A DNA stretch of 64,000 nucleotides from NCBI GenBank assembly GCA_035041965.1, contig JAPYMA010000823.1, positions 1-64,000 on the forward strand, in the 5' to 3' direction. The notes beneath the pieces were generated by a model. It saw nothing but the letters and a program-made list of their open reading frames with translations. It was not told where the DNA came from and did no database searches. This document shows, in pieces, positions 48,945 through 64,000 of this stretch. Position numbers and translations under genes: made by a program. The number at the start of each line of letters is the position of its first letter. Position 1 is the stretch's first letter. The stretch is from Anisakis pegreffii (Eukaryota > Nematoda > Chromadorea > Rhabditida > Anisakidae).

Positions 48945-51900
48945 CGCGAGCTCCGTTCGCGAACAAAATGTTCAACATGAATGAGAGCGACCACATATCT
49001 CAGTTTGCGCATATGACATCCACTAATTTAATCGGTCTTCAGAGGAGAGCTATTAGTTTTCACGATTTGTCTTCATATTCATGACGAGAAATTTTTTGGT
49101 GAGGCAGCTGAACGGGAGCACTTCGATGGCTTTCAGTTGAACAACGAGTCTGAAAATCGACTCACTGTCTTCGTTGAGTTTCAAGCCAATGCTGCATGCC
49201 AATGAATTTCAATTACCAGCTCAATAAATCGGTAAAGGCAGTCATTCCTAACATTTGGTTCGGTCTAAAATGGCACCTGAGGATATGCCATACGAAAGCA
49301 GGAAAAAAGCCTGAGATCATATTTTGCACAATGCAAAAGTGTTTCATAAGGGAAGTAAAAAACGTTGCAGTAGGGCAGCATAAACATTTGCCGTTTGCAG
49401 TTACAATTGGAGGGCTTAATGATCGATCAAAATTTGATCAAAAGAAGGCCAGCCTTACAAGCTTCCACTGGATATAATCCATCAATCTCAGTATTTTGAG
49501 ATTTACATCTTAAGTGGAAGATTACACGACTCCAGAAGATGAAACAAAAGAAAGCTTTCAAGGATAATCGGGGATTCGGATAGAAGCAATTCTCATTCAA
49601 TGCTCTGGAACCATTAAACGATGTAAGCGGCAATAAACAATGGATGAAGGCACAATTGTCTGTCTGTTGTTGTTGGTTTCAGTAATAAATCTTGATGAGT
49701 CGTCGACGAGTCCAAGTGCTTAGGCTTGCAAACGGACTTGTCATCGGTCGTCACGAACTTGCCATTTGATTTAATCGGGCTTCTTGAATGCCTTTATATT
49801 CACATCTTGTGCAATTAACAAACAACTGCAGCATAGAGCAATACGCAGTTAAATGACCCAAACAGCGAATCAGTGCCCGTTTGGGACGTATTTCCGTTCG
49901 TTTGCAAACGAACAACCAATCATCAAGCAACACCGATGATGTAAGAGAACCAAACGAGGGATGACATGATCACATTCGAATGAGGATTGAGGTTCGTTCG
50001 TGTTTAACGAATGAAATAAAACAAAACGAAACAAAATGAATTGAACGCAACCAACTCAACCAACTCTGCTAAAATTAAACATATATGAATGAAAAGCAAA
50101 CAGAAGAAAACTATTAGAAGTATTTCATATCCTCATGATACTCTTCCAGAATTATTAGCACAGTACCAGTATACTTCCACTTGAGCTGTGCTGATCAAAC
50201 AAGGAGCAATTGCAATCATCGTATCACGGTGATCAAATTTGTAATTGATACTGTGAAACTTGAATCCGATCACTTAGTATTACATTTCAAGGCTGTCAGT
50301 TCTGTTCCGCTGACTTTCGAATGAGTTCTGATAGTGGATAGTATGTTGGTGACAATCCTTAAGCATACAAGCTGGCCTAATGGTTCTTGGACTGGGAAAT
50401 GATCTGGGAAAAATCCGCCATTTTTGAGAACCAGAAGATGTGTGGGGACATGACAGAGCTTTCCAGTGACTCTAAAAATTTCGTAAAATTTTTCCGAAAC
50501 CAACTAAAAGCGCCATGTCATCGTGAAGTATTGCCATCACTTGGAGTCCCCTATTATCCTCATACCTTATTTTCCAGAATGTCGACAGCATATTTCATTT
50601 CTGGAAAAACTACCTTGGAAAGAGCCATGGAAAGCAATAACATTGGGGTTTAACATACAAGAAACATATTCCAATGGAGAACCTCGGACTATTGATGTGA
50701 GCGAATTTGTTTCAATCAACAAATTCGATTGATATTATTAGGAGTGTCACATGGGCATAGATGATTTATAGTCCTGGTACTAAAAGGATTCATACAAATG
50801 CGAAGGTCGCTTATTGAAAATCAGATTTGGAGACTGATGAATAAAGGTGTGTAATTCATCAGTTAATATAGCATTTTCAATTGTATTTACATAATGGAAA
50901 TTATCCCTAGGTACGTAAATTTGAATGCTATATGTAGAATCGGACTTTGGTGAATATTAATCACCAATTGTAAGCAGCGAACATATGAAGCAACTTTCCC
51001 TATTACGGAGTTGATCGGATGAGGAACCTTCGAATTTTCGATCCATGAAAGATAGCTTCAATAGGAGGCACATCGACAACTGCGCGCAATCTACTTTGAC
51101 GGTTCCTAATAATTGGCTACAAATTGAAGTTCGATGCTTATATAGGAACCAACTAACTAGTCGAATTCCCTTGAGTATGGAACAGACAATTCGTTCCAGA
51201 ATTTGAAAGCGAAAGAGCCATCACAGAGCTCATACCTTATTCATATATTCCCACAGATGAAATTATATCCTCAATCCAAAACTGAAAACACGTTATGCAT
51301 GATGACACATGTCAGCTGTCAGCACACCCTTTCAATTTTATTATCAAATCTCATTTTCAATCTAAATTATTCAAAGATCAGAATCAGATTTTCCCTCTTG
51401 TTTTTCAGTTTCTATCCTGACGTTTTGAGGTTCAGGAGAGAATTTATTAGCGTTATAGTTGAGTGCGCGGTCAATACATCGGTCGCACTATAAAAACTCC
51501 AATGAATTTATAAGTTGATATCTTAAAAATTGTTGACATTGGTATCGCCCAAAAGCAAAACCTGATCAGTTGAAGTGGATTTCATTCATTCTTCAGCTGA
51601 ATAACCGTAATTTCGATTTCAGATAAGAACATGAATGAGTTTCATCAGATACAAAAAACTAATTCGATTCATTGGAAGTTACATCTTCCTCGCAATTCTT
51701 AGTCCGCATAAAAAGTCTAAATTAAGTCCAATCACTTAATTCGTTCGAAACGCTGTAAATGTGATCGAAAAACAGCGCCGTTAAACGACAGCGACTTCGT
51801 AAGTGACTTGATTGGATTCATCAAATTGGTATCACGGGAAAGTGCGTCGTATGTGACGGCGAGTAGAACCGCAGTGAAGACGAATCTAATTTCAGCGTTG

Positions 51901-54396
51901 ATGTGAATCTTTAAAGTACTCAATAATATTTGGTCACCACCAGCAACGAACGACGAAGTTTATTGAATCAGAAGAACGGCGATTCAACTGGAACGCAGTT
52001 GAATGTTTGATGCTATTTCAAATTATATGGACGCTTTAGAGGGATTTACCGAACGGAGCGATTCGATAAATGTTAACTCATTCCACATATACCTTTCATA
52101 TCCATCAATCTTTGCAGTGTAAAGTTTTTGCTGATTTTTTGCCAAGTGAAATTTCATCAATATTCCGGAAATGGTATTATGCATGGAAATTGAACTAACT
52201 TCGCAATGAGTAAACATCCAATTCAGTGAACTGTACGCTCGGGTGCTCCATCACCCCTTTCGATCGCCTGGCAGGCCTTTATTAGTTCCCACCCCCTCCA
52301 GCTCCAATAATATACTATTTCCACGTCTATCGTCAAAACTAATTTTCCGACCCCTTCCATTACCCCTTCATACCATCAATTTACCCGAAATAGATAATTT
52401 CCCTCCTATGGGTACTTCCGGTATAATTCATGATAACGTGCTGATGAGCTGAGATATTATAGTATTCATAAATATTATGATGTAATTCATAACCTGTTGC
52501 ACCGGATTATTAGAATATTCAGAAGTATCATAATATAATTCATAACCTATTGCGCCGAATATGTTTGGGCGATCGGACGCAATAGTGAGTGTAAATCATT
52601 CTCTTTCGACCAACTCTTCATGTTTTTAATAACAAATCGATACTTTGAAGAGTAGGTTCTGTTCTATGAAAGGTTTCAATTCTTTCCTTAAATCAGCATC
52701 GATCACTGTTTCATCACTGATCTTTTTACCAGAAGTTATTGGACATGTTTTCTTCGTAAATTAGCGTATATGGTAAATGAACTCAATTATCTGGTAGAAT
52801 AACTCAATAGGTTATTCGTAAATATGAAAGCGACATATTTATGCGTTCAGTACCAAGAATCAATTACTGAAATATGATGAGAGTAACTGAGAGCATGATC
52901 AGACAAATTTCTCGACCAAATGGACCGTAAAACGTTGGGAAAGACAAGGATCAATTTTATTTGCAAATAAATAGTCATTTTAATTGCAAATAGTCATTTA
53001 TTGTCATTTTATGTGCGGTCTATTTCTCAGATGGATCCATTAAAAGTCGTCATAAAATTGAACTTTCCTTGCACAGCAATTAAAAGTATCTGCTAAGAAT
53101 TTGTCAACACACAAATGATACGGCGAGTGAGGCATTTCTTACGGATGACGCAAATGATGCTTTTGCGAAATGATTTAGTAAGGAGCAATAATGATCAGTT
53201 TACAACAATATCATGTGAGATCATCATTATGAAGATAAACCAGAAATGATTTTGGCTTTTCAGAGACCTGATCATTCGAGTGGAATGAATTCATACAGTT
53301 AGAGTACGGTTGAGTTCAAACATTCCAATTGAAACGGATTAGCTGCTTCAAAGAAAGCAGTAAAGTCGAAGGTGAGAAAACAGGAAATGCGCACTGGTAA
53401 GAAAAACAGGTCGGATGAATACCTCACGATATTTTTCAGCGTTTAATAGATAATTAGACTCGACCCTATAAAATGCACTGAATTTTATGATGAACATTCG
53501 TGAGATGTACTTTCTAGACATCAATTCTATGCCATACACGTCATATTTACGACAATTTTTTTTGGTGGTAATAAAGGATTATTTTTAGTGGATCTGTATA
53601 AATCACACCAGCCATTGAAAACGCGAATATCTAATGATTTATTTTTTCAAATGATCATCAACGTTTCAGTCTTTGAGATCATCATCAAGACGAGTCAAAC
53701 TGCCCATGAATGAGGAGGGGATGGAACGTGGAACTTTGACCTGTAAATAGATGACTGGTGAAAATAACAACGTTTTTCCCAATGTTTCCAATGAACAAAT
53801 CTTGCAAACAAAAATATCTCGATCGTTTCTAGTAAAGTAGATCATGATAAAATGTGACAAATTTCCGAATACTATGAGGATGTCAAAACTTGCCTAGATC
53901 TTATAACATTTTTCTCCATTTCAAGCATTTCTCATTCGATCCGAAAACGCTTTTATCAATTCCGCACTTTGCATTCGCATAACGTATTTGCATAATGCTA
54001 TGGAAGTGAACGCAATAACCACCTAAATACATCTCAAAAGTGCATGCTTTTACGGTCCGTATATGGTAAACCTGACTGATGATGACGTTGAAGGCAGAAA
54101 CCTTAACCGACTTTAAAATAAGTTAATGAATCAATATTCGTATTTGCTGGTTATCGTGGCCAAGATAATACGTCAAATAATGAATCAATTACCATCGTGC
54201 GCTTAGCACAACAATGGATCCACTACATGAACACTTCATATGTTATCAGCGATCTACTTTCCGACTGATCGTCATTTTCAGGCTCTCATAAGCCTTACTC
54301 ATTCATATGATTTGTTACCTTTATAACTATCATTTGCTGTTCTCGTTATCATTGGTAGCATTATTGTAGTCATTACTCATTGGTGACGGTACCCAG
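48945..54396. other. No gene recognised
   Basis: Overlapping open frames occur at 49196-49633 and 50270-50732 on both strands with mildly raised coding character, but no family is recognised and the frames do not join. A degenerate tandem repeat (unit ATTCATAACCTRTTGCRCCG, about 57 bp apart) lies at 52480-52562. At 50836-50864 a short hairpin is formed by CTGATGAAT and ATTCATCAG. Confidence 0.45.
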
Positions 54397-54638
54397 TCAA
54401 TCTGCCTAAAGACATTTAGCCTAACGACAGTTTGCCTAAAGACACATTGCCTAACGGACAGTTTGCCTAAGGAACAGCTTTCCTATTAGACGAAATATCC
54501 ATTGAAAACCGTAAGTTAGGCAAACTGTCCGTTCGGCAAATTGTCCACCAGGCAAAATGTCCGCTAGGCAAACTGTCCGTTAGGCAATGTGTCTTTAGGC
54601 AAACTGTCATCAGGCTAAATGTCTTTAGGCAGATTGAC
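54397..54638. repeat. Foldback element with internal 20-mer repeats
   Basis: The outer ends GTCAATCTGCCTAAAGACAT (54397) and its complement ending at 54638 pair, and pairing continues for roughly 75 bp per arm. Both arms are built from a recurring unit of about 16-20 bp, of the form TAGGCAAACTGTCCGT. An extra run of three units in the right half makes the arms unequal. Transcribed, it would give a long double-stranded RNA hairpin. It lies 0.4 kb beyond the 3' end of the aminopeptidase gene. Confidence 0.8.
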
Positions 54639-55050
54639 CGGTCTCGATTGGCGACACCTATCTCAGTATCCACAAATCAACAATTACTTCCACTACTTGT
54701 TCCAGTTTACAGCCGTAACTTGAAGACAGTCTCTTCATTCTCTTGATTGCAAGCAACCTTCAGTTCAATGGTACCTAAATTTTTCCATCTTCCTGCCTCT
54801 CATGGAAGCACACACTGCTTCGGAAGATGCAGTCATAGGATCAATTGAATTAAATTAGCAATCAAAACTGTGTTGAACACGAATGTTGTCTCAAAACATT
54901 TATTGAATAAAAAATTCATGAAAGTGACAATAACAAAATCAACAAATTGCAAAACAACAAAACGAATGGCCGTTTTGAGTTGAAAATTGTATATCCTAAA
55001 AGATCAATGGAGCAATTATTGTTCAATGCGCAAAAGTTTCTAGAAATAGA

Positions 55051-55056
55051 TTTATT
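55051..55056 (-). terminator. AATAAA polyadenylation signal of the aminopeptidase gene
   Basis: Minus-strand AATAAA starting 19 bases after the stop codon (55075-55077). Confidence 0.65.
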
Positions 55057-55074
55057 TCCATTCCAAATTCCCTC

Positions 55075-59952
<4,878 letters not shown>

Positions 59953-60755
59953 CTCTGCAACGATGATCATCATCATAAACACTCAATAACGATCACAGAT
60001 CAATATCTCATCTCTCGCATTAAACCATACCATATAAAAGATCACAATTTCCGACAATGCTTAAGGTTGCCTCATTTAAGCACAACTTCATTTCGACTGT
60101 AGAAGCAGCTGAAGATTGAAGCTGACATCGAAAACTGAGTTATGGTGAGATAACACGTATTGAAATTACAAATTCTTGAATAAGATATTTTCACTGCATA
60201 CGGATGATTAGTATCGAAACGAAAACTATTAGCCACTGTACCGTTACATTTAAAACATAGTATTTCAACAACCCGATGTGAGAGAATCGAACAGCAAAAA
60301 ATACAATCGCCATGAAATACTTTTCTAACAATTTTCAACGGAGAGCAGAACATTAAAACAACATCGATCTAGTATTCTAATGGACTTATTCTCAATCAAA
60401 TAAGCCAAATAAGCCTATGCCACTCTCGATTCGAAGTCAAAAATGTTTATGAATTCTATCGCGAATGAATTCCAACTTGATTTCCACTGTTCAGAAATCA
60501 TTTTTATAGAGTAAGCGAATTTGTCGTCAACAACAAGAATTAAAAAGGCCCAAATGAAATAATGCATCAGTAGTAAACACAAAGTGCACAATCAGTCAAT
60601 TTTCGCGGAAATTTGTCAGAGAAATATTCAACAAAACGCCATAAACAAAGCAAATGAGTGTGTCTTTTCAACGAGAACCAAAAATTGATTCAGAAATTAC
60701 ATTCGAACTTAAATTACGATTTCAAGACGTTATAAACGACATAATCTACTTTTTC

Positions 60756-60824
60756 GAACTCTTTCGTTGATAAGATCAATCAAAAATCAGACGGAATAGA
60801 ACAATTAAAAAAGATGGAATGTGA
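60756..60824 (+). repeat. 69-bp direct repeat, copy A
   Basis: It repeats at 61095-61163 with about two differences; the copies start 339 bp apart. The second copy runs straight into the AT microsatellite. Confidence 0.85.
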
Positions 60825-61094
60825 GGCCTAGCTGAGCGAGAACCTCAAAAACGGTTGAGGAATTGAAATGAATTTGTTTATGAATATTGAAGACACTGGA
60901 AAAGGCACATTTTCGGATCACTGAAAAACAAATGATACTAAGATTTAGAAAACACTTTTCGATTTCTGAGTTGCGCTGAATATTGGTTATTTTGCTGACA
61001 ATCAATATAAAATATGAATGACTGATAAGAGCAATATTCATTGATGTTTGATAATGAAATTAGACATTTCATGACTCAGACTGAGTTTTTTTTG

Positions 61095-61162
61095 GAACTC
61101 TTTCGTTGATAAGATCAATCAAAAATCAGACGGAATAGAACATTTACAAAAGATGGAATGTG

Positions 61163-61163
<1 letters not shown>
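61095..61163 (+). repeat. 69-bp direct repeat, copy B
   Basis: Partner of 60756-60824, followed immediately by the (AT)n array at 61166. Confidence 0.85.

Positions 61164-61165
<2 letters not shown>

Positions 61166-61209
<44 letters not shown>
61166..61209 (+). repeat. (AT)n microsatellite
   Basis: Twenty-two uninterrupted AT units, likely polymorphic. Confidence 0.97.
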
Positions 61210-61211
<2 letters not shown>

Positions 61212-62288
61212 GGAAGTAAAAACAAAAAAATAAAAATTATATCACTACATTGATGTCATGCACGATGCAAATAAATCACACTGAACGATGCCATGCACGC
61301 ATAACGGAAACAACAAGGAAAGAGCAAGGTGGATTCGAATTTCAAAAGTAGAAATGGATTACTTGTAAGATAACGTTGGAAATTACGATCTTAAGCATAA
61401 TCAAGCGTCTAGAAATATTCACGCTCTCAGCTAATAAAAATGAACTTTGCATGAAAACATAAAACTCATCTGAAAATCTTCAAAATGGAGTACTGTATTT
61501 AACTGATATCATTCCTCAAGATTTCCTTCAGTTATTCAACCAGCTAGTCGTAAGAAAGTTGGAGAGTGAAAATGGAACAAGTGATTTTTGACGAAAGAGG
61601 AAACAGATTTAGAAAAAACAATGAACATGATTACTTTTTATTCATTCTACGAGAAAGATTAAAAGTGCTCACTTTTCAGTTTGAACAATGAAGTGATCGA
61701 TAGTCGTCGTAAACCAGATAATCCTATAAGAGCCATAAATCAAATGCGAAACTCTAGTAAATTCAAAGTGATTCTACCGCAAGATATTCGAAAAAAGAAT
61801 TCAGAATTCAAACCAAACTAAAAACTGGAACGAAAGTATTCAAACTAAAAATCAACTTTAAAAAAACTGAAAATCGCATCATTTACTCACAATCAGCCAC
61901 TATGTAACAGCGACAGAATTTGCATAAAATCTTTACACCTGTGAAATCGATATGGTACAATGTAACCAATCAAATCAATTGGAACGGAAAGGTAATATTG
62001 AAAGTCACTAGGTACTTAAGCAATCTCAAAACGTAACCCAAACATGGAATGGCATGCGAGCTCCACGCTCAAAGATTTTGACAAAACACAAAATCACGTT
62101 TACTAAGCGATTATTGCATAAAAACGATCACAATACTGAACAATGATACATTGGAATACAACTTGATACAATCCCCAAAAATAAACAATTCATAAACGTA
62201 AAAGTACGAAACTTCTCTTACCCGCACCATACATACGGACCGACCGACACTAGAATCAACTGCAACAGAACGAATAAATTTGTTCCAA

Positions 62289-62531
62289 TCAAAATTGTTC
62301 GAATACTTCTTCAGTGTATCGATTGAACCGATTGATCTGAAGACAAACTGTGGTCAGCACGAAAAACAAACTGATGAATAAATGCATACGAATGATATGA
62401 CTCAACACTTTGCAATGATCTGTAATGTTATCATCTGCAGAAGTGTTACGAGCACAAACACCAGAGCGAGTCCACAATGTTACGATTACATTTGACACTG
62501 ATTGACGTTTCTCATTTTGTTGCAGTTTCAT
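62289..62531 (-). CDS. Weak ORF with one membrane-like helix, 80 codons
   Basis: The frame has a polar Cys-containing N-terminal half and one strong hydrophobic segment (MHLFISLFFVLTTVCLQI, about residues 49-66) and ends at a TGA. A possible short intron with donor GAA/GTATTC and acceptor TGTTGCAG would skip the stop and join a small exon that ends in a good donor (GTAAGAG, about 62218). The helix loosely recalls the second helix of class B receptors, but I could not follow the receptor further. Treat it as unproven. Confidence 0.2.
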   Translation of the reverse strand: MKLQQNEKRQSVSNVIVTLWTRSGVCARNTSADDNITDHCKVLSHIIRMHLFISLFFVLTTVCLQINRFNRYTEEVFEQF

Positions 62532-64000
62532 GACATCATATCGCTATCAACAGCACCGCTCGTATTGATAGTGAGATTATTAATGTTGTCTCTATCATAG
62601 TAATCGATTTTGTGGCTAATATTATCATCGCTGTTACCATTTTTCATCAATTTTGTTTACGTCAGTGGTTCTCAATCTCTCCTACCCCTCCCGCATCCCC
62701 ACAACAATAGTTTATTTCAGAATGAAACGCGACTGAAAGAATTATTTTTAAAGTATTGCCTATTCATTCACTATTTTATCATAAACTATTCATTCATTAC
62801 CTTATTATAAACTACTCATTTATTACCTTAAACTATATATTCATTACCATGTATCATTTGAAATCTGCCCTTGCCGAGCTCGACGTATATAATATGATAC
62901 TTACATCGCACTCCCTCTCACCTGTAATACCTCTTCACACCTCCCGTTTAAAAACCCTGCTCAACAACATTAAACAAATTTTCCTTCTCTTGCAAAGGTG
63001 ATCAACGCATCAAATTGCATTACCACTTACAAACCAACGATTACACTCCATCAAAGTAACAACTCCAAATAAAGATATTACAAAGGCAACTGCACCAACG
63101 CCACCCACAAACATCAACTACAACCACGTTGAATCAATAATAATAAACCAAACATCTTTATTCGTCAATCGAAGATCGTTACTCAAACAAACAAAAAATT
63201 GCGAACACCAATCAAAAGTTCAAAATTTTATTCTGAAATAGAAGAGCGATGAAAAACAAAAGGAACACGCGTATCTTATAATATCTCGATAGCATTCAGT
63301 CAATTAGCATTTGAAAGATCGTTAGTGGTTGCAATAACGAATGAATGTTGTGAAGTAAGCTAATTAAACCAGACAAATTCTATATATAGACAGCATACAC
63401 ATATTTATAATTATATATATAGAACACAGAGTATGATCAGATGGCTAGTATGTCTATAAATGAATATATAAATCCAGTGATTGATATAAAATATTGATCA
63501 ATCATAACAAATACAAATGCGCTGCAGGAAATGAAAATGGAAAAACACTTACGATTAGATGAAAAATTACAGCGAAGACGATTCTTACAACGACCCAAAT
63601 GAAATCAACTCTATAAAACTAGAAATTTCTCTGAAATGATTATTAGACGACTGGTATACTGAACATCATACATCACCAAATTACACATAACAACACCACA
63701 GTCAGATCATTGCGCGATACTGAATATTCCTTTTTGTACAATAATAGTTTCACAATTTTTTTTTTGAGAATTACTCCCAACTTCCACTACTTCTTGGATG
63801 GGAAGCTCAATTTTATCAGAGTCAAACCAACAATAATGAACTCATTTTCCGAAACGTTTCAGAATTATCTCCTACCTAATTTCGTATATTTTCCACACGA
63901 ATCACTGTTTTCAAAGGAAGCTTCACTACACATATACACTGAAGAACATGCCAAAAAGTCGAGTAATAAATATTCTAATCTAACGATAACTAAAAAACAT
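62532..64000. other. No gene recognised
   Basis: AT-rich sequence with repetitive ATTCATTA-type words (62750-62860) and TATATA patches (63380-63425). The only structured feature is the hAT end at 62663. Confidence 0.45.
62663..62720 (+). mobile_element. Left terminus of a hAT-type MITE
   Basis: It starts CAGTGGTTCTCAATCTC, the canonical hAT end, and goes on with CGCATCCCCACAACAATA, collinear with the inside of the MITE at 38461. The right end was not identified. Confidence 0.5.

Larger units (their letters stand above)
59983..62288. other. Upstream flank of the aminopeptidase gene; no gene recognised
   Basis: AT-rich sequence that contains a duplicated 69-bp block and an AT microsatellite (listed separately). 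A few splice-like junctions (for example 61887-61960, minus strand) do not lead to a supported exon chain. Confidence 0.45.

Noticed and set aside
61880..62531. Class B GPCR gene on the minus strand
   Set aside because: One helix recalls the HMHLF.S pattern of helix 2, but no consistent exon chain or the conserved WxxxEGxYL region could be found.

Overview
The window reads as nuclear DNA of a nematode, probably a parasitic species with a large genome. It is AT-rich, genes are sparse and split by introns with TTTCAG-type acceptors, and the recognisable genes are nematode-like: a secreted Thr-rich protein ending in paired ShKT domains, an M17 leucine aminopeptidase resembling C. elegans lap-1, and a four-pass LAPTM4-like lysosomal membrane protein. 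The transposon set (a Gypsy element with a K02A2.6-like Gag, RTE LINEs, hAT and Tigger relics) fits. The species cannot be named from sequence alone.

Layout. 1-2909: a young, internally deleted Gypsy LTR retrotransposon, its first bases cut by the window edge. 3.7-5.9 kb: an RTE 5' scrap and a decayed Tigger/pogo transposase. 7.8-15.5 kb (+): a five-exon gene for a 353-residue secreted protein with three copies of an unassigned four-cysteine module (C-x10-C-x10-C-x6-C), Thr-rich linkers and two C-terminal ShKT domains; its introns carry an antisense RTE LINE and two copies of a hAT-like element. 15.5-39.6 kb: mostly non-coding, with scattered coding-like tracts (about 21 kb and 30.4-32 kb on the minus strand), a TATA-preceded small ORF at 28.8 kb, a lone signal-peptide exon at 34.1 kb, a G-quadruplex motif and a long hairpin at 35.2 kb. 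39.7-41.5 kb (+): the LAPTM4-like gene in four coding exons. 41.5-54.4 kb: no firm gene apart from a possible 56-residue secreted peptide (48.7 kb, -); several foldback and duplicated repeats. 55.1-60.0 kb (-): the complete nine-exon M17 aminopeptidase with every catalytic and metal ligand in place. 60-64 kb: repeats and one weak ORF.

The three firm genes do not form an obvious pathway. The aminopeptidase is cytosolic, the LAPTM4-like protein is endolysosomal and the ShKT protein is secreted. The best candidate for something undescribed is the exon-duplicated four-cysteine module of the secreted protein.
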